Part shown: one piece after another, positions 50,542-59,490 of the stretch
How the letters are laid out: each line of letters begins with the position of its first letter
Position numbering within the stretch: position 1 is the first letter of the stretch
Source: Actinomycetospora lemnae
GTDB taxonomy: Bacteria; Actinomycetota; Actinomycetes; Mycobacteriales; Pseudonocardiaceae
Direction: 5' to 3'
Length of the DNA: 64,000 nt
NCBI RefSeq assembly: GCF_028737315.1
Contig: NZ_JAQZAO010000009.1
Location: forward strand, 186,001 to 250,000
The notes under the pieces: generated by a model
Told to the model about the DNA's origin: nothing
Databases searched by the model: none
The model's input: the letters and a program-made list of their open reading frames with translations, nothing else
Translations under genes and position numbers: made by a program

Positions 50542-51440
50542 TCATCCGCGTCTCGCGTCGGACGGTGCTGGTCGGCGGTCTCGCGGCGGCGCTCGCCGGG
50601 TGTGCGGGCCGCGCGGCCGCTCCGCCCGCCGCCCCTCCCCCGGGTCCCGTGACCGCGGATCCCACGGCGGCCCTCGTCGAGTTGGAACGCCGCTCCGGGC
50701 GCCGGATCACGCTCGTCGCCCGCGACACCGGCACCGGCCGCGAGGTCCGCCACCGCGCCGACGAGCGGGCGCTCATGGCCTCGACGGTCAAGGTCCTCAT
50801 CGTCGCCGCGGTCCTGCGCCGCCGTCTCGCGGAGCCCGGCCTGCTCGAGCGCACGATCCGCTACACCCGCGCCGACCTGCTGGAGTACGCGCCGACCACC
50901 TCGCGGAACGTCGACACGGGGATGACCGTGGCGGCCCTGTGCGAGGCCGCGATCGTCGTCAGCGACAACACCGCCGCGAACCTGCTCACCGCCCTCGTCG
51001 GCGGCCCCGCGGCGACGACCGCGTTCGTGCGCACGCTCGGCGACCCCGTCACGCGCGCCGACCGCCCCGAGCCCGGGCTCAACGAGACCGCCCCCGGCGA
51101 CGAGCGCGACACGACCACCGCCGCCGCGATGGCCGGCGACCTGCAGGCGCTGGTCCTCGGCGAGGCGCTGGACCCCGCCGGGCGCGACCTGCTGGCCGGC
51201 TGGATGGTCGGCGCCGTCACCGGCACCGAGCAGATCCGCGCGGGGCTGCCCCGCGACTGGCGCGTGGGGGACAAGACCGGCTCCGGCGCGCAGGGCGAGA
51301 ACAACGACGTCGCCGTCGTGTGGCCGCCCGGCCGCGCGCCATGGGTGATCACCGTCTACACGAGCCCGGCGGAGCCGGCGAGCACGAACGGCCGCCCGAC
51401 CGTCGCCGAGGCCACGCGGATCGCCGCCGCGGGCCTGTGA
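50538..51440 (+). CDS. class A beta-lactamase, lipoprotein form
   Basis: The 300-residue protein starts with SRRTVLVGGLAAALAGCAG, a twin-arginine-like signal plus a lipobox (LAGC), so it is exported and lipid-anchored. It has Ser82-x-x-Lys85 (STVK), the SDN loop at 142-144, Glu183 in LNETAPGD (omega loop) and KTG at 246-248. These are all the class A active-site elements at near-canonical spacing; the omega-loop glutamate sits about five residues late. It should hydrolyse beta-lactams, though some actinobacterial relatives are weak. The GTG start overlaps the upstream stop. Confidence 0.9.
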   Translation: MIIRVSRRTVLVGGLAAALAGCAGRAAAPPAAPPPGPVTADPTAALVELERRSGRRITLVARDTGTGREVRHRADERALMASTVKVLIVAAVLRRRLAEPGLLERTIRYTRADLLEYAPTTSRNVDTGMTVAALCEAAIVVSDNTAANLLTALVGGPAATTAFVRTLGDPVTRADRPEPGLNETAPGDERDTTTAAAMAGDLQALVLGEALDPAGRDLLAGWMVGAVTGTEQIRAGLPRDWRVGDKTGSGAQGENNDVAVVWPPGRAPWVITVYTSPAEPASTNGRPTVAEATRIAAAGL

Positions 51441-51468
51441 CGCCCGGCGCGGCACTACGGTGCCGACC

Positions 51469-53130
51469 ATGGGGGGTCGGACGGACGAGCCGGTGCGCCA
51501 CGCCGCGGTGCGCTGGCTCTCGCCCACCGAGCTGGTGCGCACGGGCCTGACCGTCGCGCTCGGCAGCGTCGCCGCCGCCTACGCCGACAAGCGCGACGTC
51601 ATGGCCGGGACGACGTTCGCCCAGGACGTGGTCCGCTACGAGGTGCCCGCGGGCGAGCCGTTCTGGGTCGACTACCTCTCCGACACCGGCGACGGGTTCC
51701 CCGCCATGGCCACGATCGCGACCCTGCTCGGCGACACGGGCGTGGCCGTCGACGGGGAGCGGCTCCCGCGCGGGCACGTCCTGCTGCTGGGCGGCGACGA
51801 GGTCTACCCCGTGGCCGGCACCCGGGCCTACGAGGAGCGCCTCGAGGCCCCGCTGGACGCGCAGTTCGTCGTCGATCCCGAGCGAGACCGGCCGACCGTC
51901 CACGCCATCCCCGGCAACCACGACTGGTACGACGGCCTCACCGCGTTCCTGCGGGTGTTCGCCCAGGGCCGCGACCTCGCCGGGTGGCACACCGCCCAGC
52001 GCCGCTCCTACTTCGCGCTGGCGCTGCCGCACGACTGGTGGGTCCTGGCGATGGACATCCAGCTCGACACCTACATCGACGCCACCCAGCTCGAGTGGTT
52101 CCGCGGCGTCGTCGCGCGGATCCCCTCCGGCGCCCGGATCGTCCTGCTCACCGCGACACCGGCCTGGTACGGCGCGGTGGACGGCGACGACGAGGCCATG
52201 GACCGCCTCGCCTTCTTCCTGCGCGACGTCCTCGGCGAGCGACGGGACCTGCGGGTGCGCCTCGTGCTCACCGGCGACACCCACCACTACGCCCGCTACA
52301 CCCTCGCGCGCCCCGAGGGGTCCGTCGGTCCGGACCAGGTCCTGGTCACCGCCGGTCACGGCGGCGCCTACACCTCGCCCACCCACTTCCTGCCCGACGC
52401 GCTGCACGTCACCACCGACCTCGCCGACCCCGGCCCGGAGCGGTCGGACCGCGAGCACACCTACGTCCGCGCCGACGCGACCTTCCCGACGGCCCGGACC
52501 TCGCGGGCCGAGGCCGCGCGGGTGCTGTGGCGGCTACCGGCGCGCAACGGGTCGCTGTTCGCCGTCCTGGGGGCGCTGCAGTCGCTGGTCGTCGTGCCGG
52601 CGGTGCTCGGGCTGTGGGTGCTGGCGGTGCTCGGCGCGATCGTCGTGGGCGCGGTCTCGGCGGCGTTCGTGGCGCCGAACCGGAAGCGGTGGTGGGGCGC
52701 GGTCCCGCTGCGGCTGTCGCTCGCCGTCGCCCAGGTGGGGCTCGCCGGGGGCGTCGCGGCGCTCGGGACGTGGGCGCACGAGGTGCTGGCCCCGTGGCGT
52801 GCCGGCCTGTGGTCGGTGATCGTCGGCGGGCTCGAGATCCTGGCCCTCGTCGGCGTCGCCGGGCTCGCGGCGAGCCTCGTCCTGGCGCTGTTCCTGCTGG
52901 TCGTCGGCCGGTGGGCCAACCGCAACGAGCTCTTCGCCGCGCAGAGCATCGAGGACCACAAGGGCTTCCTGCGGATGCGGATCGCGCCCGACGGCACCCT
53001 GACGATCTTCGTCCTCGGGGTGGACCGAGTCCCGCGCGACTGGACCTGGTCGCCCGGCCACGCGCCACGGTGGACGCCGACCCCGGCGGTCTCGCCGCAC
53101 CTCGTCGAGGTGGTCGAGCTGCGGCCCTGA
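51469..53130 (+). CDS. membrane-linked metallophosphoesterase
   Basis: The 553-residue protein has calcineurin-type motifs: SDTGDGF and LGGDEVYP for the first metal ligands, IPGNHDWYDG, LVLTGDTHHYARY and TAGHGGAY. Four or five membrane helices follow at about residues 355-480, then a soluble end with ELFAAQSIEDHKGFLRMRI. This long phosphoesterase-plus-membrane form is found across actinobacteria. ATG 51469 is preferred over the in-frame GTG at 51460. Substrate unknown. Confidence 0.85.
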   Translation: MGGRTDEPVRHAAVRWLSPTELVRTGLTVALGSVAAAYADKRDVMAGTTFAQDVVRYEVPAGEPFWVDYLSDTGDGFPAMATIATLLGDTGVAVDGERLPRGHVLLLGGDEVYPVAGTRAYEERLEAPLDAQFVVDPERDRPTVHAIPGNHDWYDGLTAFLRVFAQGRDLAGWHTAQRRSYFALALPHDWWVLAMDIQLDTYIDATQLEWFRGVVARIPSGARIVLLTATPAWYGAVDGDDEAMDRLAFFLRDVLGERRDLRVRLVLTGDTHHYARYTLARPEGSVGPDQVLVTAGHGGAYTSPTHFLPDALHVTTDLADPGPERSDREHTYVRADATFPTARTSRAEAARVLWRLPARNGSLFAVLGALQSLVVVPAVLGLWVLAVLGAIVVGAVSAAFVAPNRKRWWGAVPLRLSLAVAQVGLAGGVAALGTWAHEVLAPWRAGLWSVIVGGLEILALVGVAGLAASLVLALFLLVVGRWANRNELFAAQSIEDHKGFLRMRIAPDGTLTIFVLGVDRVPRDWTWSPGHAPRWTPTPAVSPHLVEVVELRP

Positions 53131-53188
53131 CGTCGGCCGTGCGCGAACACCACTCCCGCCGTCGGCGCCCGCGCGGTAGGACGTCGCC

Positions 53189-53620
53189 GTGGAGTACACG
53201 GTCGCGCGTGAGGTCGACGCCGGGGCGGACACGGTCTGGGCGGTGATGGCCGACGTCGAGCGGATGCCGACGTGGACCTCGACGATGCGGCGGGTCCGCG
53301 TCGTCGACGGGGACACGCTGCGGGTGGGGACGCGGGTGCGGGTCGAGCAACCGCGGCTGCCGCCGGCGACGTGGGAGGTCACCGAGCTCGAGCCGGGCCG
53401 GTCGTTCACGTGGGCCGCACCCGCCCCCGGACTGCACAGCGTCGCGTGGCACGCCGTGGAGCCGTGGGGTCCGGGACGCAGCCGCATCACCCTCGGCATC
53501 CGCCAGACCGGCGCGCTGGGCGTCGTCGCCTCGATGCTCGGCCCGATGACCCGCCGCTACGTCGACACCGAGATCGCCGGGCTCGCGGCCGAGTCGGAGC
53601 GGCGGTCGGCGGCGCGCTGA
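53189..53620 (+). CDS. SRPBCC-family small-molecule-binding protein
   Basis: The 143-residue protein has the START-like helix-grip fold: EYTVAREVDAGADTVWAVMA, DVERMPTWTSTMRRVRVVDG, WEVTELEPGRSFTWAAPAPG and the long last helix (PMTRRYVDTEIAGLAAESER). Members bind or act on hydrophobic ligands. GTG start at 53189. No context gives the ligand. Confidence 0.85.
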   Translation: MEYTVAREVDAGADTVWAVMADVERMPTWTSTMRRVRVVDGDTLRVGTRVRVEQPRLPPATWEVTELEPGRSFTWAAPAPGLHSVAWHAVEPWGPGRSRITLGIRQTGALGVVASMLGPMTRRYVDTEIAGLAAESERRSAAR

Positions 53621-53659
53621 TCCCCGTCCCCAGGTCGTTGACGACGATGCTGATGCCGC

Positions 53660-54421
53660 TCACGGGCCGGCGACGGGGGCGAGGTCCGGGCGCTTCGCGC
53701 GGCGCTCGTCGCCGGTGCTGCGGCCCTGCGCGCGGCGCTGCACCCACGGCCAGAGGTGGTCGCGCGCCCAGCGGGCGTCCTCGGCGCGGCGCCGGCCCCA
53801 GGTGCTGGGCGCGGCGTGCGGCCAGGGCGCGTGCCAGTCGACGTCGGCGGGCAGGCCGAGGACCTCGCAGGCCCGCGCGGCGACCCGGGCGTGGCCGGCG
53901 GGGTTGAGGTGCAGGCGGTCGTCGGTGCGGGCGCGCGGGTCGGCCAGCGGCGGCATCACCCACAGGTCGACGAGGTGCGCGCCCTGCCGGTGGGCGATCT
54001 CGCGGATGTGGTCGTTCATCGCCGCGAGCCGCCGGCCGATGAGGTTGAGCAGCGGGCTCTCGCGGGTGTCGAAGCCGGTGAACACGAGCACGTCGGCACC
54101 GGTGGCCCGCAGCGTCGACACCGCGCCCTCGAAGCGCTCGGCCAGCGCGGCCGGGTCGGCGCCGGGGCGCAGGAGGTCATTGCCCGCGGCGCAGAGACTC
54201 ACGAGGTCCGGGGCCATCCGGACGGCCGCGGGGACCTGGCTGGCGACGATCGTGTCGAGCAGCAGGCCGCGGACCGCGAGGTTGGCGTAGCGGACCTCGG
54301 GATCCGCGCGGGCCAGGGCGTCGGCGAGCCGGTCGGCCCAGCCGCGTTCCCGGCCGGTGGTCGGGTCGGGGTCGCCGACCCCCTCGGTGAAGCTGTCGCC
54401 CAGGCGACGAAGCGTCGCCAC
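53660..54421 (-). CDS. SGNH/GDSL-type hydrolase
   Basis: The 253-residue protein starts right at block I (LGDSFTEGVGDPDP), has the Asn of block III (AAGNDLLRPG) and block V with DRLHLNPAGHARVA. No signal peptide precedes block I, so it is cytoplasmic. GTG 54421 fits the family start; the open frame continues upstream without coding character. Probable esterase or lipase of unknown substrate. I see nothing in the ~140 bases before it. Confidence 0.88.
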   Translation of the reverse strand: MATLRRLGDSFTEGVGDPDPTTGRERGWADRLADALARADPEVRYANLAVRGLLLDTIVASQVPAAVRMAPDLVSLCAAGNDLLRPGADPAALAERFEGAVSTLRATGADVLVFTGFDTRESPLLNLIGRRLAAMNDHIREIAHRQGAHLVDLWVMPPLADPRARTDDRLHLNPAGHARVAARACEVLGLPADVDWHAPWPHAAPSTWGRRRAEDARWARDHLWPWVQRRAQGRSTGDERRAKRPDLAPVAGP

Positions 54422-54564
54422 GACCTGCCCCCGCCCTGCTGGCCCACCGCGTCGAGCGCGGCACCCCGCGTCCCCTCCACGTCCCCGGATTGTGCTCCCC
54501 GCGGCCGCCGCCACGATCGAGGGCCCTGCCCGGTGGTCGTGCCGGCGGTCGTGGTCGGTCGGGG

Positions 54565-55305
54565 TCAGCGGCCGCCCGTGACGTCGAGCACGCTCCCCGT
54601 GCAGTACGAGGCCTCGTCGGAGAGCAGCCACGCGACCGCGGCGGCCACCTCGTCGGCCGTGCCCGCGCGGCCGATCGGCACCGTCGGACCGATGCGCGCC
54701 ACGCGGTCCGGCTGCCCGCCCGACGCGTGGATCTCCGTGTCGACGATGCCGGGCCGCACGACGTTGACGCGCACGCCCTCGTCGGCGACCTCCTTCGACA
54801 GCCCGAGGCCGAGCGTGTCGACGGCGGCCTTCGACGCCGCGTAGTCGACGTACTCCCCCGGCGAGCCCAGCCGCGACGCCACCGACCCCACCAGCACGAT
54901 CGAGCCGCCCGGCCCGCCGTGCGCGGTCGACAGGCGGCGCACCGCCTCGCGGCACGTGACGACGGCGCCGACGACGTTGACCGCGAGCATGTCCGCGACG
55001 CGCGCGGCCGACACGGCGTCGACCCGCGACTTCGGCGCCACGACCCCGGCGTTGACGACGACCCCGCCGAGCGGGCCCATCGCGTCCGCCGCCGCGAAGG
55101 CCGCCTCGACGTCGGCCTCCACCGCCACGTCCGCGCGGACCGCGCGCGCCTCGACACCCTGCTCGCGCGCCGCGGCGGCCACCCGGTGCGCCGCGTCCTC
55201 GTCGCTGCGGTAGGTCAGGCAGACGTCCCAGCCGGCGGCCGCGCCCCGGGCGACGACGGCGGCGCCGATGCCGCGGCTGCCGCCGGTGACGAGCAGGACG
55301 GCCAT
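54565..55305 (-). CDS. short-chain dehydrogenase/reductase
   Basis: The 246-residue SDR has LLVTGGSRGIGAAVVARG, VVNAGVV, the catalytic serine in VGSVASRLG and YVDYAASKAAVDTL, and ends CTGSVLDVTGGR. It resembles FabG-like and glucose-dehydrogenase-like members. It follows the RraA-like gene by 28 bases in the same direction, so both may work on a keto or hydroxy acid. Confidence 0.9.
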   Translation of the reverse strand: MAVLLVTGGSRGIGAAVVARGAAAGWDVCLTYRSDEDAAHRVAAAAREQGVEARAVRADVAVEADVEAAFAAADAMGPLGGVVVNAGVVAPKSRVDAVSAARVADMLAVNVVGAVVTCREAVRRLSTAHGGPGGSIVLVGSVASRLGSPGEYVDYAASKAAVDTLGLGLSKEVADEGVRVNVVRPGIVDTEIHASGGQPDRVARIGPTVPIGRAGTADEVAAAVAWLLSDEASYCTGSVLDVTGGR

Positions 55306-55333
55306 CAGAGCGCACCCTTCGGCACAGCACCCA

Positions 55334-56023
55334 TCAGACGAGGAACCGCAACGACGAGTCCTGCCCGGCCGCGCGGGCGGCGCGGTGCTCGGCGAGGTTC
55401 GTGTGGTCGGCGAGGCTCCGACCGTCCCGCCCCTCCCCCATCCCCGCGAGCACGGCGGCCTCGGCGCGCTCGACCTCCTCGGCCCCCGCCAGGGCCGCGC
55501 GCAGCTGGTCGGGGGTCGCGACGGCGAGGCCGTCGTCGTCGCCCAGCACCAGGTCGCCGGGCCGCACGGGCACCCCGCCCAGCGCGACCGGTCCCTCGTC
55601 GAGGCCCCGCGGGTCGCGCGCGCTGCCCGACGCCGGGGTCGTGCCGCGGGCGAACACCGGCAGGCCGATGCGGCGCAGGGCCGCGACGTCCCGGCAGTAC
55701 CCGTCGATGACCATGCCGGCCAGGCCGCGGCGGCGCGCCTCGGACGCGACCAGCTCGCCCGCCACCGCGCGCGCCCCCCGCGGGTTGACCACCACCAGCA
55801 CCGAGCCGGCCGGGGCCTCGCCCGCCGCGGCCAGCACCGGGAGGTGGTCGTCGGGCGCGACGACGGTGACCGCCGGACCGGCCATGCGCGCGTGGGACAC
55901 CATCGCCCGGATCGCGGGGTCGGGCAGCGCGAGCGTCTTGTCCGCGTCGCACAGCGACGACGTCGCGAGCGCGCGCACCCGGCCGAGCTCGTCGGGGGTC
56001 AGGGGATCCACGGTCGGCATCAT
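55334..56023 (-). CDS. RraA-like aldolase/decarboxylase family protein
   Basis: The 229-residue protein has the RraA/HMG-aldolase fold: LCDADKTL near the N-terminus, VLVVVNPRGARAVAGELVAS, the divalent-metal site GMVIDGYCRDVAAL (Arg-Asp) and VRPGDLVLGDDDGLAV. These conserved residues are those of the class II pyruvate aldolase group (4-hydroxy-4-methyl-2-oxoglutarate aldolase/oxaloacetate decarboxylase) rather than of RNase E inhibitors. It is divergent from the BKACE gene. Confidence 0.85.
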   Translation of the reverse strand: MMPTVDPLTPDELGRVRALATSSLCDADKTLALPDPAIRAMVSHARMAGPAVTVVAPDDHLPVLAAAGEAPAGSVLVVVNPRGARAVAGELVASEARRRGLAGMVIDGYCRDVAALRRIGLPVFARGTTPASGSARDPRGLDEGPVALGGVPVRPGDLVLGDDDGLAVATPDQLRAALAGAEEVERAEAAVLAGMGEGRDGRSLADHTNLAEHRAARAAGQDSSLRFLV

Positions 56024-56061
56024 GCTCGACGCGGCCCGGTCCGGGCGACGATCCTCTCCGG

Positions 56062-56934
56062 GTGACCGCCCCCGTGATCCTCGAGGTCGCCGTCAACGGC
56101 GCGACACCGCGCTCGGTGAACCCGCACGTGCCGCTGACCCCCGCCGAGGTCGCCGACGAGATGCTCGCCTGCGTGGCCCGGGGGGCGAGCATCGCGCACG
56201 ACCACCACGAGGCCATGTTCGTGCCCGACGGCGTGCACCCCGTCGAGCCCTACCTCGAGGCGTGGACGCCGGTGCTCGCGCAGCACCCGGACCTGCTGCT
56301 CTACGCCACGATGGCCGCGGGCGCCCGCGGCATCCCGATCGAGACGCGCTGGGCGCACCACGAGGAGCTCGCCCGCCGCGGGCTCGGCGGGCTCTCGCTG
56401 GTCGACCCGGGGTCGGTGAACCTGGGCCTGACCAGCGACGGCGCGACCGCCGAGGCCGCCGCGCCGGGCCCGTACCAGAACAGCCTCGCCGACACCGAGC
56501 ACATGTTCGCCCGCTGCGCCGCGCACGGCACCGGCCCGTCGATCTCGATCTTCGATCCCAGCTTCCTGCGGGTGACGCTGACCCTGCACCGCCACGGCCG
56601 GGTGCCGCCGGGCGCGATCGTCAAGCTGTACTTCGGCGGCGAGCTGGAGTTCGGGCTGCCGCCGACGACGACGGCGCTGGAGGCCTACCTCGAGATGCTC
56701 GAGCCCAGCGGGCTGCCGTGGTCGGTGGCGGTGCTCGGTGGCGACGTCGTCGGGTGCGGGCTCGCCGAGGCGGCGGTGCGGCGCGGCGGGCACGTGCGGG
56801 TCGGGCTCGAGGACCACGCCGGGACGTCGACGCCGACGAACACCGAGCTCGTCGACGAGGTCGTGGCCCTGCTGCGCGACCTCGGGCACCGCCCGGCGAC
56901 GATCGCGGAGACGCGGGGGATCCTGGGGCTGTGA
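56062..56934 (+). CDS. BKACE-family beta-keto acid cleavage enzyme
   Basis: The 290-residue TIM-barrel protein has ILEVAVNGATPRSVNPHVPL, the zinc-binding HDHHEAMF, a second metal segment (LYATMAAGARGIPIETRWAH), IVKLYFGGELEFGLPPTT and RVGLEDHAGTSTPTN. These features match the 3-keto-5-aminohexanoate cleavage family, which uses acetyl-CoA and zinc on beta-keto acids. The first metal motif is slightly unusual. GTG start at 56062. With the divergent SDR and RraA-like genes it suggests a keto-acid pathway. Confidence 0.85.
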   Translation: MTAPVILEVAVNGATPRSVNPHVPLTPAEVADEMLACVARGASIAHDHHEAMFVPDGVHPVEPYLEAWTPVLAQHPDLLLYATMAAGARGIPIETRWAHHEELARRGLGGLSLVDPGSVNLGLTSDGATAEAAAPGPYQNSLADTEHMFARCAAHGTGPSISIFDPSFLRVTLTLHRHGRVPPGAIVKLYFGGELEFGLPPTTTALEAYLEMLEPSGLPWSVAVLGGDVVGCGLAEAAVRRGGHVRVGLEDHAGTSTPTNTELVDEVVALLRDLGHRPATIAETRGILGL

Positions 56935-57674
56935 GCCTCGTGGACCGTCTGCGCGCGGCGGGCTGCGTGTTCGCCGAGGAGGAGGCGGCGCTGCTGGCCG
57001 GCGCGCCGGAGGACCTCGTCGCGCGGCGGGTGGCCGGCGAGCCGCTGGAGCAGGTGCTGGGCTGGGCGGAGTTCGCGGGGCAGCGGGTCGCGGTGGCGCC
57101 CGGGGTGTTCGTGCCGCGGCACCGCAGCGAGTTCCTCGTCGAGCGGGCACTGGCGGTGACCGGGCCGGGCGCGGCCGTCGTCGACGTCTGCTGCGGCACC
57201 GGTGCCATCGGGGCCGCGCTGCTCGCCGCGCGCCCGGACCTCGCGCTGCACGCGGCCGACGTCGACCCGGCGGCCGTGGCCTGCGCGCGGACGAACCTCC
57301 CCGGCGCCGCGGGGGTGCACACCGGCGACCTGCTCACGGCCCTGCCGCCGGCGCTCGCCGCGTCCGTCGACGTCGTCGTCGCGAGCACCCCCTACGTGCC
57401 GAGCGACGCGGTCGCCGCCATGCCCCCCGAGGCGCGCGAGCACGAGCCGCGGGTGGCCCTCGACGGCGGCGGCGACGGGATCGACGTCGTGCGCCGGCTC
57501 GCGGGGCAGGCTCCGGCGTGGCTGCGCACGGGCGGGCGCCTGCTCGTCGAGTGCGCGGAGCACCAGGGCGACGTGGCCCGGGCGGCCCTGGCCGGGGTGG
57601 GGTTCGTCGGCGTCGACGTGGCGCGCGACGAGGAGCGCGACGCGACCGTCGTCGTCGGCGCCTGGCCCGGGTGA
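56931..57674 (+). CDS. PrmC/HemK-related methyltransferase with altered NPPY motif
   Basis: The 247-residue protein has the HemK arrangement: a short helical N-terminus, PLEQVLGWAEFAGQRVAVAP, GVFVPRHRSEFLVERAL, motif I VVDVCCGTGAIGAALLA, and EPRVALDGGGDGIDVVRRLA. Where PrmC enzymes have NPPY, and the actinobacterial PrmC-related group has NAPY, this protein reads ASTPYVPSD with Ser in place of the Asn that positions the glutamine amide. It may not methylate release factors. The GTG start overlaps the BKACE stop. Confidence 0.82.
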   Translation: MSLVDRLRAAGCVFAEEEAALLAGAPEDLVARRVAGEPLEQVLGWAEFAGQRVAVAPGVFVPRHRSEFLVERALAVTGPGAAVVDVCCGTGAIGAALLAARPDLALHAADVDPAAVACARTNLPGAAGVHTGDLLTALPPALAASVDVVVASTPYVPSDAVAAMPPEAREHEPRVALDGGGDGIDVVRRLAGQAPAWLRTGGRLLVECAEHQGDVARAALAGVGFVGVDVARDEERDATVVVGAWPG

Positions 57675-57722
57675 TCGAAGTACCGATACGGACACTGAAC
57701 GTCTGTGACGGCACTTCGCTGA

Positions 57723-58712
57723 CTAATCGGTCTCCTTCTCGGCCTTCTCCGCCGCGCGCTTGCGGCGCTTGCCCTCGTGCATGGCCTGGACCCGGGCGAC
57801 GGGGATGGTGCGGCCCTCGGCGACGAGGTCCTCGGGCAGCTGCTGCGGCGCCGGGCGGGCGGCGGGGTCGGCCCAGGGGTCGGGGCGGTCGGGCGCGGTG
57901 CGCACCGTGATCTCGGACGGGACCACGGTGTCGAGCTCGTCCCACGACACCGGGAACGACACGGGCAGCCCGGGCCGCACCCGCGGGCTGTAGACCGCGG
58001 CGATGGTGGAGCCGCCCGCGCGCGTGGGGTCGACGAACACCTTGCCGCCGCGGTCGGCGCGGATGAACGCCGTGGTGGCGACGGCGGGGTCGAGGCGCTC
58101 GGTGCGGGCGGCGAGCGCGCGGGTGGCGCCGGCGACGTCCTCGTGGGTCGGTCCGGGCGCGAGCGGGACGAGGACGTGCACGCCCTTCGCGCCCGTGGTC
58201 TTCACGACGCCCGCGAGGCCCGCGTCGTCGAGCGCGCGACGCACGAGGTGCGCGGCGGCCACGACGGCGGCGAAGCCCGCGTCCTCGGGCGGGTCGAGGT
58301 CGAGCACGAGGTGCTCGGGCGTGGCCATGGACTCGGCACGGACGAGGGTGGGGTGGTACTCGATCGCGCGCTGGTTGGCGAACCACAGCAGGGTGCGCCG
58401 GTCGTCGCAGAGCGCGTAGGCGACCTCCCGGTGCGACGACTCCGCCCAGAACGACACCGTCCGCACCCACGCCGGCGCGTACTTCGGGACGTTCTTCTGC
58501 ATGAACGGCTTCTGCCCGCGCAGTGCCCGCACCACCGAGAGCGGGCGCCCGGCGAGCGCCGGCAGCAGCCGCGGCGCGACGGCGTCGAGGTAGTCGACGA
58601 GCTCGCGCTTGGTCACCCCGGCCCCGGCGAAGAGCTCCTGGTCGAGGTTCGTCAGCGCGACGCCGTCGCGTTCCTCACCCTCGTCCCGCCCGCCGGATCC
58701 GGTTCGCGCCAC
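57723..58712 (-). CDS. LigD-type NHEJ polymerase/primase domain protein
   Basis: The 329-residue protein matches the LigD polymerase (PolDom) family: LTNLDQELFAGAGVTKRELV, DYLDAVAPRLLPALAGRPLS, VKTTGAKGVHVLVPL and the catalytic Asp pair in HLVLDLDPPED. A charged tail (KRRKRAAEKAEKETD) follows. It lacks ligase and phosphoesterase domains; in actinobacteria such stand-alone PolDoms work beside Ku in end joining or fill gaps. AGGAAGGTG precedes GTG 58712. No Ku gene is in the window. Confidence 0.88.
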   Translation of the reverse strand: MARTGSGGRDEGEERDGVALTNLDQELFAGAGVTKRELVDYLDAVAPRLLPALAGRPLSVVRALRGQKPFMQKNVPKYAPAWVRTVSFWAESSHREVAYALCDDRRTLLWFANQRAIEYHPTLVRAESMATPEHLVLDLDPPEDAGFAAVVAAAHLVRRALDDAGLAGVVKTTGAKGVHVLVPLAPGPTHEDVAGATRALAARTERLDPAVATTAFIRADRGGKVFVDPTRAGGSTIAAVYSPRVRPGLPVSFPVSWDELDTVVPSEITVRTAPDRPDPWADPAARPAPQQLPEDLVAEGRTIPVARVQAMHEGKRRKRAAEKAEKETD

Positions 58713-58798
58713 CGCGTCACCTTCCTGCCCACGGACGGCCCCGGCAAGCCACCCCGGGGTCGGGCCGCGGTGATCGACGGATGAGAGAGTCCCCGCCC

Positions 58799-58875
58799 GG
58801 CACGCCACGAGGGGCCACGCAGAGCAGCGGGACACCACCCGGACAGACCACTCGTCCGTGGCACCCGGCGTGCCG
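58799..58875 (+). promoter_or_regulatory. possible structured leader of the L,D-transpeptidase gene
   Basis: CGGCACGCC (58799-58807) pairs with GGCGTGCCG (58867-58875) and encloses about 59 GC-rich bases, 50 bases before the GTG. Cell-wall enzyme leaders in actinobacteria sometimes carry riboswitches, but the conserved c-di-AMP (ydaO) signatures are not visible here. It may be only a strong dyad. Confidence 0.25.
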
Positions 58876-58925
58876 TTGAGAGGGAGGCACCGCGGGCAGC
58901 GGCGCAGACCGTCGGGAGGAGCACG

Positions 58926-59444
58926 GTGGGTCGGCACACCTGGATGGACGGGGCGCGTGACGGCGCCCGGCGCGCGCGGCGTCGGGTCGGTCACCGGGCC
59001 GCCGCGATCGGCCTCGGGCTGGTCGCGATCGCGGGCCTGGGAGGTGTCGGCGCGGTGGCGATGGCGGCTCCCGCGACGCCCGCGGCGGCCTCGCCCTGCG
59101 AGGCGGCGGTGAAGGCCTGCGCCCGCCTGTCGACCAACGAGGCGTGGCTCACCGACGGCGCAGGCACCGTCGTGCGCGGCCCGGTGCGGATGAACCACGG
59201 GGCGCCGGGCAAGGAGACCCCGACCGGCATGTTCGCCGTGCAGCGCAAGGAGGAGGTCCACCTCTCCAAGGAGTACGACGGCGCGCGCATGCCCTGGGCG
59301 GTGTTCTTCGACGACAACGGCCGCGCCTTCCACGGCGGCGACCCGTCGCGCCAGTCGGCGGGCTGCGTCCGCATGGCCGATCCCGACGCCCAGGCCTTCT
59401 TCAACGGCCTCGAGGTCTACGACAAGGTCCAGATCCTCCCGTAG
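58926..59444 (+). CDS. L,D-transpeptidase (YkuD) with signal peptide
   Basis: The 172-residue protein has an Arg-rich start, a signal-like hydrophobic segment (AAIGLGLVAIAGLGGVGAVA) ending in AAPATPAAASP, and a YkuD domain. The domain has the catalytic HGGDPSRQSAGCVRM (His-x-S-x-GC-x-R) and ETPTGMFAV. It lacks the Ig-like domains of mycobacterial Ldt proteins, so it is a minimal secreted form. It makes 3-3 cross-links in the peptidoglycan. Confidence 0.88.
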   Translation: MGRHTWMDGARDGARRARRRVGHRAAAIGLGLVAIAGLGGVGAVAMAAPATPAAASPCEAAVKACARLSTNEAWLTDGAGTVVRGPVRMNHGAPGKETPTGMFAVQRKEEVHLSKEYDGARMPWAVFFDDNGRAFHGGDPSRQSAGCVRMADPDAQAFFNGLEVYDKVQILP

Positions 59445-59450
59445 CCCCTC

Positions 59451-59490
59451 GTGAGCAGTTGCCACGCCCATGGCCGTGGCAACTGCTCAC
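59451..59490. terminator. bidirectional hairpin terminator
   Basis: A perfect 16-bp inverted repeat (GTGAGCAGTTGCCACG / CGTGGCAACTGCTCAC) with an 8-base loop lies between the convergent L,D-transpeptidase and ATPase genes; its right arm overlaps the ATPase stop codon. Confidence 0.85.

Noticed and set aside
58713-58925. c-di-AMP (ydaO) riboswitch before the L,D-transpeptidase
   Set aside because: The position fits, but the conserved blocks of that riboswitch are not visible; only a long-range dyad is seen.
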